From: Pedobacter soli
GTDB lineage: Bacteria > Bacteroidota > Bacteroidia > Sphingobacteriales > Sphingobacteriaceae
Length of the DNA: 64,000 bases
NCBI RefSeq assembly: GCF_900101435.1
Contig: NZ_FMZH01000003.1
Coordinates: 310,001-374,000 of the forward strand
Direction: 5' to 3'
Positions within the stretch are counted from its first letter, which is position 1, and the number at the start of each line of letters is the position of its first letter. Positions 1 to 9,289 of the stretch are shown piece after piece. The notes under the pieces are model-generated. The model was given only the letters and a program-made list of their open reading frames with translations, was not told the origin of the DNA and did no database searches. The translations under genes were made by a program, and so were the position numbers.

Positions 1-1
1 T

Positions 2-655
2 TTTGATGGTATGGCCGAATTCCCAACTTATGGGCCGTTCAAATTCTTTGAAGTTCATTTCCAGCGCGAGCAGTTTGTTAATTTAACCAGCGAAAGTGGC
101 ACACTGCTTAAAAGTTTTGCAGAGAACATCATGAACAATCATTCGGTAGAAATATCAGCCGAAAACCTCCCCATCAGTTTGGCCATGCATAGCTGCATTA
201 ACGATATTATGGCTTGTGAGTTTACTGGTGGCTTAAAATTACTTTTCCTGCAATCGAAATGCCTTGAACTTTTGGCTTTACAGGCTCAGGCTTTCGAACT
301 GGCGGCTAAGAAAGTCGAAAAAACAGGCTTAAAATCGGCCTACGATAAGGAACGGATTTACTATGCACGCGAATACTTACTGGCCAATGCCTGTACGCCT
401 CCATCTTTAACAGAACTGGCAAAAGCGGCAGGAATAAATGAGTTTAAGTTAAAGCAGGGATTTAAGGAAACTTTTGGCAATACGGTTTTCGGCTACCTGA
501 GCGATTATAGGCTGATGAAAGCCAAAGAGCTTTTGGCCGATAAACAGGTGGACATCAAAAACATTTCAAACGATTTGGGCTACTCGTCTGTACAGCATTT
601 TAACAAGGCTTTCAGCAAAAAATTTGGTATCAGCCCGGGTAAGGCGAGGCTATAA
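2..655 (+). CDS. AraC-family transcriptional regulator, 5' end outside the window
   Basis: The frame is open to the left edge, so the gene starts before the window and only about 217 C-terminal residues are visible; the first ATG at 11 is probably internal. The last 100 residues form a typical AraC DNA-binding domain with two helix-turn-helix units: one around the segment LTELAKAAGINEFKLKQGF, the second around ISNDLGYSSVQHFNKAF, ending in FGISPG. The visible N-terminal part matches no ligand-binding domain that I can name. Family members bind DNA and control nearby or catabolic genes. The target is unknown; the next gene is on the opposite strand and convergent. Confidence 0.9.
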   Translation, partial: FDGMAEFPTYGPFKFFEVHFQREQFVNLTSESGTLLKSFAENIMNNHSVEISAENLPISLAMHSCINDIMACEFTGGLKLLFLQSKCLELLALQAQAFELAAKKVEKTGLKSAYDKERIYYAREYLLANACTPPSLTELAKAAGINEFKLKQGFKETFGNTVFGYLSDYRLMKAKELLADKQVDIKNISNDLGYSSVQHFNKAFSKKFGISPGKARL

Positions 656-684
656 TATTTGCGATGGGTTTAAACCTATGGCAA

Positions 685-3102
685 CTAGTTTTTCCGTTTT
701 TTCTTCAGATCTAAATAATCAACGTAATACAAAACCTTAACCGACAGGCTATTATTTTGTGGAGCATCTAAAATCTTGCCCAGATTTTTATTGTAACGCT
801 GCGTATAAAAAGTATCGTAAGTTTCGGCGGCATCTTTATACGAAACAGAAAGTGTACTACCCGGAGCAAACTGCCAGGTATAAATTAAATCGATATTAAA
901 AACATTATAATTCCGATCCATGCCAGTTAATGGCGCACCCTGGTAATCGGTCAGGTTACCATCGGGCTTAAGCAGGTAAAATTCCTTGTTCCTTCTATCA
1001 CTCCAATAATGCCGCAACACCACCGTAATTCCCATCAGGTTGGTAAAAGTGTATTTAGCATCGAAAGAGTTTTCAACCGTCCTGCGGTCGTATTTCGAAA
1101 AAATAGCCTGGTTGCCCTGTGCAGTTACCCAATTTACATAATTGTAATTGGGATTAAAGTTTAAATCAAGCCCAAATGCAACTTTATCATTCAGCCTCAG
1201 GTTTTGGAAAAAGTAAAAATTGTACATTTTTCCCTTAAAAAGCTCCTGCTCAAAAAAGCGGATATTTCCGCCAAAATTATAGGCTTTGGCACGGTTGGGA
1301 TTGATATATAAACTTACGCCATAATTTTCGGGGGCGTGGTAAAGCTGTCCGTTCCGGGCTTCGTAAAAGTCGTTGCTTTTTCTATCCCAGCTTACATCCA
1401 GCTCTGCCGACCATTGATTTTTAAACTGCACCCAATAACCACCGTTAAAGCCTATTTTTTGGTAAGCTGCCGGAATGGCCCTGCGCGAATAATTTAAGTT
1501 AAGCCAGCTTTCAAATTGGTTATACCATTTACTGGGTTTGTATATGTTGTAGCCAATACCAATCCGCTGATCTAAAAAGTTGTTATTGGTAAAGAACCCC
1601 ATATCTGAGGGGTCGAATTTGTTGTCGGCATATACCTGGTTGTAACTCCAGGTAAAATTGCCGCTCTGTTTCCCAAACCGCAGGGTATAACTGTAGCCCG
1701 TGCTACTTTCTTCACCTCGTAAATAGCTCATTTTAGCACCGCCATTTATAAAGTATTTATTGCTTTTGTTATTTAAATTAAAAAGCAACGCACTTACATT
1801 GGCATCGTAGGCAGAGCCCTGTCGCAGCACATTGGTATTGATAAAAGTAGCCGAACTGTTGTTTTTTAAAGATTGGTCGAAAACCAGAATGTTATAATTG
1901 GTCAGCGGTTGCGTTTCTACCAGCCTGAGGTTACCTTGTGCATCTTCTACTTCCGTTTCCATGCTGTTGGTGATGGCATTAAAAATACCAATGCCCAATC
2001 CCTTAGCTGTACGCCCCGAAATTTTAGTTGCATTTAACACTTTCGCCTCGGTTTGGTCTTTCACAATTTTATCCTTACCAATCCCACTGTAATCGTAATA
2101 GGCAGGTATAGAGCCAATCCGTTTCGAATAAAATAAATCACCTTTGTTAAACAACTCGGTCCCTTCGGTAAAAAACTGCCTGTTTTCGTTAAACTTTACT
2201 TCAAAAGGCGTAAGGTTAAGAATGCGGTTATCTGATTGGACCTGACCAAAATCGGGCACAAGGGTCATATCCAGGGTAAAACTGTTATTAATCCCGTATT
2301 TTACATCCATACCACCATTAAAACGCGAAGTCGTGTTTTTAACCCCGGGCTGATTAATCGGGTAATGATTTACATAGGCAGAAAGGTATGGCGAAAAAGA
2401 AAGTCTCAGGGGCGGTTTAATATCTTTTATCCCAGTCCAAAGGCCTTCCTGATTGATAAAACCATTTACCTTAGGGTCAACAAAATTCCAGAAAGTTTGG
2501 GTATTGCTCCGTTGTATCCTTCTGCTAAAGTTAAGCCCCCAGTTTTGCACCTCCTTCCCCGAAAAACGTAATGCCGAATATGGAATTTTCATCTCACAGG
2601 TCCATCCTTTATCATCGAGCTTAACTGCGCTTTCCCATACCGCATTCCAATTCTCATCTTCATTGCCCACCTGCGAGTATTTGGCATCGAATTGCACCCC
2701 TGCTGCAGTAACGAAAAAACCATTGCCGTTCATTTTATCATAAAAGGGATCGACAATGATGGAAATAAAATCGGCATTCCCAATATTATCTCTCGAAACC
2801 AACTCATGCGATACACTATCCGGACTATCATACATGCGCGCATATACATAAATGGCTACATCATCATAAAGCACTTTCATCTCGGTACGGCGATCGGGAG
2901 TTTCCACTTTTCCGGGATGTGGCCTGATCTGAAAAAAATCGGTAGCGAGCGGAACATCTTTCCAGCATTCATCATCTAAAACACCATCAATTTTAGGGCT
3001 TTGCAGGGTTCTTCTGGCTTCTAAATGCTTTTGTTTGGTAATATCCTGAGCTTTGCAAAAAGCGCATATCAGGAGTAAAACCGGGAGGATGCAGCGTTTC
3101 AT
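685..3102 (-). CDS. DUF5916 outer-membrane protein with N-terminal CBM9-like domain
   Basis: An 805-residue exported protein. Residues 1-18 form a signal peptide ending in CKAQ. Residues of about 30-220 look like the family 9 carbohydrate-binding-type domain common in Bacteroidota (start IDGVLDDECWKDVP). The rest is rich in aromatic, alternating beta-strand segments, as expected for a DUF5916 outer-membrane barrel. The family is often annotated as hydrolase or carbohydrate-binding, but no activity is established and I see no catalytic motif. The gene stands alone, convergent with the AraC gene and divergent from ffh. No TonB box or plug was seen. Confidence 0.85.
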   Translation of the reverse strand: MKRCILPVLLLICAFCKAQDITKQKHLEARRTLQSPKIDGVLDDECWKDVPLATDFFQIRPHPGKVETPDRRTEMKVLYDDVAIYVYARMYDSPDSVSHELVSRDNIGNADFISIIVDPFYDKMNGNGFFVTAAGVQFDAKYSQVGNEDENWNAVWESAVKLDDKGWTCEMKIPYSALRFSGKEVQNWGLNFSRRIQRSNTQTFWNFVDPKVNGFINQEGLWTGIKDIKPPLRLSFSPYLSAYVNHYPINQPGVKNTTSRFNGGMDVKYGINNSFTLDMTLVPDFGQVQSDNRILNLTPFEVKFNENRQFFTEGTELFNKGDLFYSKRIGSIPAYYDYSGIGKDKIVKDQTEAKVLNATKISGRTAKGLGIGIFNAITNSMETEVEDAQGNLRLVETQPLTNYNILVFDQSLKNNSSATFINTNVLRQGSAYDANVSALLFNLNNKSNKYFINGGAKMSYLRGEESSTGYSYTLRFGKQSGNFTWSYNQVYADNKFDPSDMGFFTNNNFLDQRIGIGYNIYKPSKWYNQFESWLNLNYSRRAIPAAYQKIGFNGGYWVQFKNQWSAELDVSWDRKSNDFYEARNGQLYHAPENYGVSLYINPNRAKAYNFGGNIRFFEQELFKGKMYNFYFFQNLRLNDKVAFGLDLNFNPNYNYVNWVTAQGNQAIFSKYDRRTVENSFDAKYTFTNLMGITVVLRHYWSDRRNKEFYLLKPDGNLTDYQGAPLTGMDRNYNVFNIDLIYTWQFAPGSTLSVSYKDAAETYDTFYTQRYNKNLGKILDAPQNNSLSVKVLYYVDYLDLKKKRKN

Positions 3103-3197
3103 TCGTTTAAGTTAATCGGGTATAAGACTCCCTTTCAGACAAAATGTTGCATCAAAACATAAATATAATCACCAAGCCTAAAGTTTTGACTTTGAGT

Positions 3198-3232
3198 TGC
3201 TAAGATTTACAATCAAAATTTGATACATTTGC
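3198..3232 (+). promoter_or_regulatory. Probable Bacteroidota promoter for ffh
   Basis: The -7 element TACATTTG at 3225-3232 matches TAnnTTTG exactly. A TTG at 3198-3200 lies 24 bases upstream as a weak -33 element, slightly beyond the usual 17-23 spacing. Transcription would start near 3238, giving a leader of about 55 bases before the ffh ATG at 3293. Confidence 0.5.
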
Positions 3233-3292
3233 CTTTTATTAAAAACAAGTAGCTTTTTACCATCCGGTATAAAGCCTTTAGCTTAAAAAAAG

Positions 3293-4630
3293 ATGTTTGA
3301 TAATTTACAGGACAAGCTAGACAGAGCGTTTAAAGTATTAAAAGGGCAGGGTAGTATTACGGAAATCAACGTGGCAGAAACCATGAAAGAAATTCGTAAA
3401 GCATTATTAGATGCCGACGTTAACTATAAAACAGCAAAAGCATTTACTGATGAAGTAAGACAAAAAGCTTTAGGGCAGAATGTACTTACTGCCGTTTCAC
3501 CGGGTCAGTTGCTTACCAAAATCATGAACGATGAGCTTGCAGCCTTAATGGGCGGCGAAGCTACCGAATTAGATACAAAAGCCAACCCAACCATTATTTT
3601 AATTGCAGGTTTAAACGGAGCGGGTAAAACCACTTTTGCAGGTAAACTTGCCCTGTATTTAAAAGGTAAAGGGAAAAAACCTTTATTGGTTGCCGGCGAT
3701 ATGTACCGCCCTGCTGCTGTTGATCAGTTAGAGGTTTTAGGTACTACTGTGGGCGTTTCTGTGTATGCAAACCGGGCATCGAATGATCCGGTGGGTATTG
3801 CCTTAGAGGGTATTGCGCATGGTAAACAAAATGGAAATAATGTAATCATCATCGATACCGCCGGTCGTTTGGCAATCGACGAATCGCTGATGAACGAAAT
3901 ATCTGAGGTTAAAGCTAAAACCAATCCGAACGAGATTTTATTCGTAGTGGATGCCATGACTGGTCAGGATGCGGTAAATACTGCCAAAGTATTTAACGAC
4001 AGATTAGACTTTACAGGTGTTGTTTTAACCAAATTAGATGGTGATACCCGCGGTGGTGCTGCCCTTTCAATTAAATCGGTAGTAAATAAGCCGATTAAAT
4101 TTATTGGTACCGGTGAGAAAATGGAAGCACTTGATGTTTTCTATCCTGATCGTATGGCTTCACGTATTTTGGGTATGGGTGATGTGGTTTCGCTTGTTGA
4201 ACGTGCACAAATGCAGTTTGACGAGAAAGAGGCTGCTGAACTTCAGAAAAAAATCCGCAAGAACAAATTCGATTTCAACGATTTCTATAACCAGATTCAG
4301 CAAATCAAGAAAATGGGTAACATGAAAGACTTGATGGGCATGATTCCGGGTGTAGGTAAAATGATGAAAAATGTAGACATCCAGGATGATGCATTTAAAT
4401 CAATTGAAGCCATTATTAACTCAATGACTCCATTCGAAAAAGAAAATCCTGATGCCATTCAGCAAAGCCGCCGTTTACGCATTGCTAAAGGCTCGGGCAG
4501 TAAAGTAGAGGAAGTAAGTAAGCTGATTAAACAGTTTGAAGATATGCGTAAAATGATGAAGCAGTTTTCGAACCCTGCCGCAGCAGCAGCTATGATGAAA
4601 GGCATGCCTAAAATGCCATTCGGCAGATAA
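3293..4630 (+). CDS. ffh: Signal recognition particle protein Ffh (SRP54)
   Basis: The GTPase of the signal recognition particle. It binds signal sequences emerging from the ribosome and delivers the complex to FtsY at the membrane. At 445 residues it has normal length: the N domain spans about 1-90, the G domain has GLNGAGKTT at 106-114, DTAGR at 188-192 and TKLDGDTRGG from 246, and a Met-rich M domain runs from about 320 to the end (MRKMMKQ, MMKGMPKMPFGR). A strong terminator follows at once, so the gene is transcribed alone. No SRP RNA gene was recognised in the window. Confidence 0.98.
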   Translation: MFDNLQDKLDRAFKVLKGQGSITEINVAETMKEIRKALLDADVNYKTAKAFTDEVRQKALGQNVLTAVSPGQLLTKIMNDELAALMGGEATELDTKANPTIILIAGLNGAGKTTFAGKLALYLKGKGKKPLLVAGDMYRPAAVDQLEVLGTTVGVSVYANRASNDPVGIALEGIAHGKQNGNNVIIIDTAGRLAIDESLMNEISEVKAKTNPNEILFVVDAMTGQDAVNTAKVFNDRLDFTGVVLTKLDGDTRGGAALSIKSVVNKPIKFIGTGEKMEALDVFYPDRMASRILGMGDVVSLVERAQMQFDEKEAAELQKKIRKNKFDFNDFYNQIQQIKKMGNMKDLMGMIPGVGKMMKNVDIQDDAFKSIEAIINSMTPFEKENPDAIQQSRRLRIAKGSGSKVEEVSKLIKQFEDMRKMMKQFSNPAAAAAMMKGMPKMPFGR

Positions 4631-4648
4631 GCTTAAAACTTAAATATT

Positions 4649-4684
4649 TAAATCCCAATCAGCAATGGTTGGGATTTTTTGTTT
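4649..4684 (+). terminator. Intrinsic terminator after ffh
   Basis: A hairpin of 10 pairs (AATCCCAATC at 4651-4660 with GGTTGGGATT at 4667-4676, including one T-G pair) has a 6-base loop and runs into a T tract. It lies 20 bases after the ffh stop codon. Confidence 0.9.
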
Positions 4685-4809
4685 TACAGATTTTAAAAAT
4701 TTGATAGCAGGGTATTTTCTTTTACGCAAACAATTACTATCTTAGTTACCATTGATTATCCATTTCTGGATAAACAACACATCCCGATTTATTTTATTAA
4801 AAAAATTGA

Positions 4810-6348
4810 ATGCTTGTAAAAACATACGGGAGTGCTGTTTATGGTGTAAATGCACTCACCATTACCATCGAAGTGAATATCAGTGCCGGAGCCAAATATT
4901 ACATGGTAGGCCTGCCCGATAATGCAGTAAAAGAAAGTTTACGGCGTGTGGCCAGTGCCATTACGGTTTCGGGCCTGCGCATGCCCAAACAAAAAATTGT
5001 AGTTAACCTGGCACCTGCCGACCTTAAAAAAGAAGGCTCTTCTTACGATTTGCCCATCGCCATTGGCATTCTGGCTGCTTCAGGTCAGATTCCACATGAC
5101 GAGCTCAACCAGTATTTTATCATGGGCGAACTTTCTTTAGATGGCTCTATTCAACCCATAAGAGGCGCGTTGCCCATTGCGATACAAGCACAGCAAGATG
5201 GTTTTGCGGGTTTTATCCTGCCCAAACAAAATGTACGCGAAGCTGGTATTGTTAACGATCTAATTGCCTACGGTGTAGATAACCTGGCACAAGTGGTGGC
5301 TTTCTTCAATAAAACAGAAGCGTTGGAGCAGGTAAGAATTGATACGCGGGATGAATTTGTAAAAAACATTAATAAATACGAACACGATTTTGCCGATGTT
5401 AAAGGACAGGAAAACATTAAGAGGGCACTCGAAATTGCAGCGGCAGGCGGGCATAATGTTATTTTAATTGGTCCGCCGGGCGCGGGGAAAACAATGCTCG
5501 CCAAACGCTTACCCACTATTTTGCCCCCCTTAAACTTATACGAAGCTTTAGAAACCACCAAAATACATTCGGTTGCTGGGAAACTTTCAGCTGCCGATGC
5601 ATTAATGACCATCCGCCCGTACCGCTCGCCACATCATACCATTAGCGATGTAGCCCTGGTAGGAGGTGGAATAAACCCGCAACCCGGAGAAATCTCATTG
5701 GCACATAACGGTGTACTTTTTCTGGATGAACTGCCAGAATTTAAACGCACTGTTTTAGAAGTAATGCGTCAACCTTTGGAAGACCGGAAAGTAGCCATTT
5801 CGAGGGCGCGGTTTTCTGTAGAGTATCCCGCTAGTTTTATGCTGGTTGCTTCGATGAATCCTTGTCCATGCGGCTTTTATAACCATCCAGAAAAAGATTG
5901 TGTATGCGCTCCCGGAGTGGTTCAAAAATACCTGAGCAAAATTTCGGGCCCGCTTTTAGATCGTATCGACCTCCATGTTGAAGTGACTCCTGTAAATTTT
6001 ACCGAGCTGGCTTCAAAAGAAGAGACCGAAAAAAGCGATGAGATCAGAGCACGGGTAATCCGTGCACGCGAAATACAGGATCGCCGTTTTGCAGATAAGG
6101 AAGACCTGCATTACAACGCACAAATGAGCCCGAAAATGGTACGTAAAGTATGCCAGATTAGTGATGAGGGAAATATCCTTTTAAAATCGGCCATGGAAAA
6201 ACTAGGCCTTTCGGCCCGGGCCTACGACAGGATTTTAAAAGTAGCCCGTACCATTGCCGATTTAGATGGAAGTGAAAACGTAGAAATGGAGCACCTGGCC
6301 GAATCAATTAACTATCGCAGTTTGGATAGAGAGGGCTGGGCGGGTTAA
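4810..6348 (+). CDS. YifB/ComM-family Mg-chelatase-like AAA+ ATPase
   Basis: A 512-residue protein of the YifB/ComM family, full length. The N-terminal 170 residues form the Lon-like (ChlI) domain (start VKTYGSAVYGV). The AAA+ core follows, with Walker A GPPGAGKT at 221-228, Walker B VLFLDELPEF, and the family's Cys-rich insertion PCPCGFYNHPEKDCVCAP. The C-terminal Mg-chelatase-type domain contains LSARAYDRILKVARTIADL. In naturally competent bacteria ComM is a helicase that extends DNA branches during transformation; in others the role is unclear. No other competence gene is nearby, so the role here is not settled by context. Confidence 0.95.
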   Translation: MLVKTYGSAVYGVNALTITIEVNISAGAKYYMVGLPDNAVKESLRRVASAITVSGLRMPKQKIVVNLAPADLKKEGSSYDLPIAIGILAASGQIPHDELNQYFIMGELSLDGSIQPIRGALPIAIQAQQDGFAGFILPKQNVREAGIVNDLIAYGVDNLAQVVAFFNKTEALEQVRIDTRDEFVKNINKYEHDFADVKGQENIKRALEIAAAGGHNVILIGPPGAGKTMLAKRLPTILPPLNLYEALETTKIHSVAGKLSAADALMTIRPYRSPHHTISDVALVGGGINPQPGEISLAHNGVLFLDELPEFKRTVLEVMRQPLEDRKVAISRARFSVEYPASFMLVASMNPCPCGFYNHPEKDCVCAPGVVQKYLSKISGPLLDRIDLHVEVTPVNFTELASKEETEKSDEIRARVIRAREIQDRRFADKEDLHYNAQMSPKMVRKVCQISDEGNILLKSAMEKLGLSARAYDRILKVARTIADLDGSENVEMEHLAESINYRSLDREGWAG

Positions 6349-6578
6349 AGCATATAAATTGCTGGCGCCTATATTTAGCCATATAAAATATAGGGCTTAT
6401 AGTTGAAATCTTTAACTCCTAATAAAACAAGACTATATATTCTATATATCTACACGGCTTAATCATAAACTTTAACTGTATAAACATTTTTAACGACGGA
6501 CAAAAAACATTCGTCAATGATTTTTATCGATATTTAGACGAATAACTTCCACGAAACATAACACTCATTTTTTAAACC

Positions 6579-7193
6579 ATGAATAAGATCATTTTTTTAT
6601 TCCTGATCCTTATTACCAATAATTTGTATGCACAAAAAATCCATCTAAACAAGGCGAAAGGAGAGTGGCAGTACATCTACCCTTTTAAAGATAAGAGCTA
6701 TGTGCTGGCAATACAATACGGGCTTGATGAAAAAGGTACAAACATGGGAGTGAGAAAATCTAATATCCATTTTGTAAAAACCGGCAAAAAAACTGACATA
6801 GTATTTTGGAAGGAGCAAATTGATCTGCGTTTTATTAAAGAGAATATCACCTACGAAGATTATAATAATGATAACGTCAAAGACCTACTTATTTTTTCAG
6901 ATACAGGAGGTAGGGGAGGAAATTCTTTTTATTATTTATTTTTAATTGACCCCAAAAACAAAAAAATAAGCCAGGTCAAAAATTTTGAGATTGTTGTAAA
7001 TCCTGAATACAATAATAAATATCGCGTTATCGTATCCTACGGCTTGTCTGGCTCCAATTACTACAGCATTTATAAAATCGCTAAAAACAAAACGATATAT
7101 AAAATAGGTCAGGATTTTGAAGATACTTTTGAAAGTAATCCAATTGAATTAGACAGGAGAATTCGAAAGATTTTAAACAAAACTGTCCACTAA
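6579..7193 (+). CDS. Exported protein of unknown function
   Basis: A 204-residue protein. Residues 1-19 make a signal peptide ending in YAQ, so the mature protein is periplasmic or surface-exposed. The remainder has beta-rich segments and an acidic, Asn/Asp-rich stretch (EDYNNDNVKDLLIFSDTGG) that resembles the Asp-rich repeats of FG-GAP/VCBS-type proteins, but one copy is too little to assign the family. I do not recognise a family. It is flanked by AT-rich intergenic regions of over 200 bases on both sides, suggesting a single-gene unit. Confidence 0.75.
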   Translation: MNKIIFLFLILITNNLYAQKIHLNKAKGEWQYIYPFKDKSYVLAIQYGLDEKGTNMGVRKSNIHFVKTGKKTDIVFWKEQIDLRFIKENITYEDYNNDNVKDLLIFSDTGGRGGNSFYYLFLIDPKNKKISQVKNFEIVVNPEYNNKYRVIVSYGLSGSNYYSIYKIAKNKTIYKIGQDFEDTFESNPIELDRRIRKILNKTVH

Positions 7194-7422
7194 TCTCAAT
7201 CTGAAAAAATCCAATATATCAAATCGCATTCCCAAAAGCGCTAAAAACAAAAAGCCGTTCTTAATAACGACAAGCAATCAAATCACTTAATAACAGTCGA
7301 TTAAATTTCAAACACCCCATCTAAATTGCACGACTGAAAGTGCTTAGGTGCCTCCTTTGGCATAGTCATTGTCATAGCACTGTTACATTTATTACCTATT
7401 TAAAAACTAAAAAGTGAAAGAG

Positions 7423-7797
7423 ATGAAAAAGACAGTTCAGATTTTCAGCATGCTTTTGATAGCATTAACAGTGATGGTTTCGTGTAAAAAAGATACCGAT
7501 CCGGCCGATCGCGATTTCTTTGTAGGCACTTATAAAGGTTCTGTTTCGTACAGAAATGGCGAATCTACCATCACCAGCTCCGATGGCAAAGTAACTGTGA
7601 GTAAAGTGGGCGAAACCTATAATTTTTACTTCGGCAACAACATTCCGGATATTACAGGCGTAAAATTCGAAAAGAAAGGCGATAACAGCTATGTGAGTAT
7701 CGGTTCAGGTTTAACAGGTATCAGTATCGATGCCAGCAACCTCACCATCAGGGTAGCTAAAGACAGCCAGATTTGGACGGCAGATTGTACCAGATAA
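7423..7797 (+). CDS. Small lipoprotein of unknown function
   Basis: A putative 124-residue lipoprotein. The ATG at 7423 is preferred; an in-frame GTG lies three codons upstream at 7414, but the ATG gives a cleaner signal peptide (MKKTVQIFSML) and lipobox VMVSC with the lipidated Cys at about residue 21. After a short Lys/Asp linker the mature part looks like one small beta-sandwich (GTYKGSVSY, NFYFGNNIPDI, WTADCTR). I do not recognise the family; similar small lipoproteins are frequent in Bacteroidota. A terminator follows directly. Confidence 0.75.
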   Translation: MKKTVQIFSMLLIALTVMVSCKKDTDPADRDFFVGTYKGSVSYRNGESTITSSDGKVTVSKVGETYNFYFGNNIPDITGVKFEKKGDNSYVSIGSGLTGISIDASNLTIRVAKDSQIWTADCTR

Positions 7798-7810
7798 TAT
7801 TTCAAAGAAA

Positions 7811-7842
7811 CAGGGCCCGGTTAATTATCGGGCCTTTTCTTT
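7811..7842 (+). terminator. Intrinsic terminator after the small lipoprotein gene
   Basis: GGCCCG at 7814-7819 pairs with CGGGCC at 7829-7834 across a 9-base loop, followed by TTTTCTTTT. It lies 16 bases after the stop codon. Confidence 0.85.
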
Positions 7843-7907
7843 TATCCTTGCTTTTTGTGAAAGCAAAAAATAAAACGTTTTTAATGCTATTTAGCTAATT
7901 TTATAGC

Positions 7908-8477
7908 ATGAGTTTTGAATTAAAAACACACCTCGAAGAAATTATTTCGCTCACAGATCAGGAGTTTGAACACATCGCCGCGCATTTCAAATCTAAAAAC
8001 CTTAAAAAGCATCAATACCTCATCCAGGAAGATGAGTTTGTACACAACATCTATTTCGTGGTTAAGGGCCTGTTAAAAGCAGCATTTACCGATGCTAACG
8101 GTAAAGAATATATTATCCAGTTTGCCATGGAAAACTGGTGGCTTTCAGATTTTCGCGCTTTTTATGGCAATGTTAAATCCATTACCAATATCAGCTGTCT
8201 CGAAAATTCCGAATTGCTTTATATCTCGAAAGAAAATTTGGGTAAATTATGTCAGGAAAGCCATAAAATGGAGCACTTTTTCAGGGTTAAGGGCAATTTT
8301 GGTTACGTAGCTTTACAACAAAGAATTTTATCGCTGCTCAGCTCTAGTCCTAAAGAACGCTTCGAACAACTGGCATTGCAGTACCCGCAACTTATGCAAC
8401 GCGTTTCTAAAACAATACTCGCAGCCTATCTGGGTATTTCCAGAGAAACACTGAGCAGACTCGCGGCAAAAGTGTGA
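7908..8477 (+). CDS. Crp/Fnr-family transcriptional regulator
   Basis: A 189-residue protein. Residues of about 20-120 form the cyclic-nucleotide-binding-type beta-barrel (EDEFVHNIYFVVKGLLKAAF, QFAMENWWLSDF). The C-terminal helix-turn-helix includes ILAAYLGISRETLSRLAAKV. No Cys cluster for an Fe-S centre is present, so it is not an Fnr-type oxygen sensor by the usual mechanism. Family members often control the adjacent gene: here a DJ-1/PfpI gene starts 86 bases downstream, with a good promoter and an inverted repeat in the gap. The ligand is unknown; the cAMP-contacting residues of true Crp are not evident. Confidence 0.92.
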   Translation: MSFELKTHLEEIISLTDQEFEHIAAHFKSKNLKKHQYLIQEDEFVHNIYFVVKGLLKAAFTDANGKEYIIQFAMENWWLSDFRAFYGNVKSITNISCLENSELLYISKENLGKLCQESHKMEHFFRVKGNFGYVALQQRILSLLSSSPKERFEQLALQYPQLMQRVSKTILAAYLGISRETLSRLAAKV

Positions 8478-8493
8478 TTTAACGCACACGAAA

Positions 8494-8520
8494 TCTGTGA
8501 CTGAAGTCCTTTGCCACAGA
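8494..8520 (+). promoter_or_regulatory. Inverted repeat, candidate operator for the upstream Crp/Fnr-family regulator
   Basis: TCTGTG at 8494-8499 and CACAGA at 8515-8520 form a perfect 6-base inverted repeat with 15 bases between. The right arm abuts and the repeat encloses the -33 element of the downstream promoter. Dyad symmetry at this position is where a dimeric Crp-like protein could activate or block transcription. The arms resemble, but do not match in spacing, the classical Crp site. Assignment is an inference. Confidence 0.35.
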
Positions 8521-8540
8521 AAAGCATAGGCCTAATTTTG
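8510..8540 (+). promoter_or_regulatory. Promoter of the DJ-1/PfpI gene
   Basis: TTTG at 8510-8513, a 19-base spacer and TAATTTTG at 8533-8540 match the Bacteroidota consensus (TTTG, 17-23 bases, TAnnTTTG) exactly. The start codon of the downstream gene lies 22 bases after the -7 element. This is the best promoter match in the window. Confidence 0.7.
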
Positions 8541-8562
8541 TGATACACTTAGCATAAAAAAT

Positions 8563-9240
8563 ATGAATAAGAAAGTTTTATTCGTGCTTACGAGCCACGA
8601 CGAATTAGGAAACACTGGTTTAAAAACAGGCTTTTGGTCAGAAGAATTAGCTGCGCCATATTATGCCTTAGCCGATAAAGGTATTGATATTGTATTGGCC
8701 TCACCAAAGGGCGGTCAGCCGCCAATTGACCCAAAAAGTGAGGATCCATCTTTCCAAACCGATACCACGCGAAGAATGGATAAAGACACTGTTCTTTTAG
8801 ATAAATTAAAAAATACGATCCCTTTGGCCAATGTAAAAATGGATGATTATGACGCTGTATTTTATCCCGGTGGACATGGCCCGCTTTGGGATTTAGCAGA
8901 AAGCGCAACCTCTCAGCAGCTCATCACAGCATTTTATACTGCCAATAAGCCTGTTGCATTTGTATGCCATGCACCTGGGGTGCTAAAAGATGTTAAAGTA
9001 AATGGCGAGTACCTGGTAAAAGGAAAAAATGTAACAGGTTTTACCAATACCGAAGAAGAGGCTGTTCAATTAACTTCAGTGGTGCCTTTCCTTGTAGAAG
9101 ATATGCTGGTTAAAAATGGAGGAAACTATAGCAAAACTGCAGATTGGAATCCTTATGCGGTAGTAGATGGTTTATTAATTACCGGACAAAACCCGGCATC
9201 ATCAGAAAAAGTTGCGGAAGAACTTTTAAAGCTCATTTAA
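8563..9240 (+). CDS. DJ-1/PfpI-family protein (type 1 glutamine amidotransferase-like, Hsp31-like)
   Basis: A 225-residue protein of the DJ-1/PfpI superfamily. The nucleophile Cys135 sits in AFVCHAPG with His136 next to it, Glu27 lies in the GFWSEELAAPY segment, and YPGGHGPLWDLA at 101-112 is typical of the Hsp31/glyoxalase III-like branch. Such proteins are reported to act as glutathione-independent glyoxalases or as stress chaperones. The substrate cannot be read from sequence. The gene follows a Crp/Fnr-family regulator and has its own promoter, which suggests stress-induced expression. A symmetric terminator follows. Confidence 0.92.
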   Translation: MNKKVLFVLTSHDELGNTGLKTGFWSEELAAPYYALADKGIDIVLASPKGGQPPIDPKSEDPSFQTDTTRRMDKDTVLLDKLKNTIPLANVKMDDYDAVFYPGGHGPLWDLAESATSQQLITAFYTANKPVAFVCHAPGVLKDVKVNGEYLVKGKNVTGFTNTEEEAVQLTSVVPFLVEDMLVKNGGNYSKTADWNPYAVVDGLLITGQNPASSEKVAEELLKLI

Positions 9241-9244
9241 TGTT

Positions 9245-9282
9245 TTTCACACTGGCTCGCCATAAAGTTAGCCAGTGTGAAA
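9245..9282. terminator. Bidirectional terminator between convergent genes
   Basis: A perfect 13-pair stem (9245-9257 with 9270-9282, arms containing CACACTGGCT) has a 12-base loop. It sits between the DJ-1 gene and the small acidic gene on the other strand, with T-rich or A-rich flanks on both sides. Confidence 0.85.
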
Positions 9283-9289
9283 TTATTTG

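Noticed and set aside
8494..8520. A true Escherichia coli-type Crp site
   Set aside because: The arms have TGTG/CACA character but the spacing does not fit TGTGA-N6-TCACA, so it is listed only as a candidate operator.
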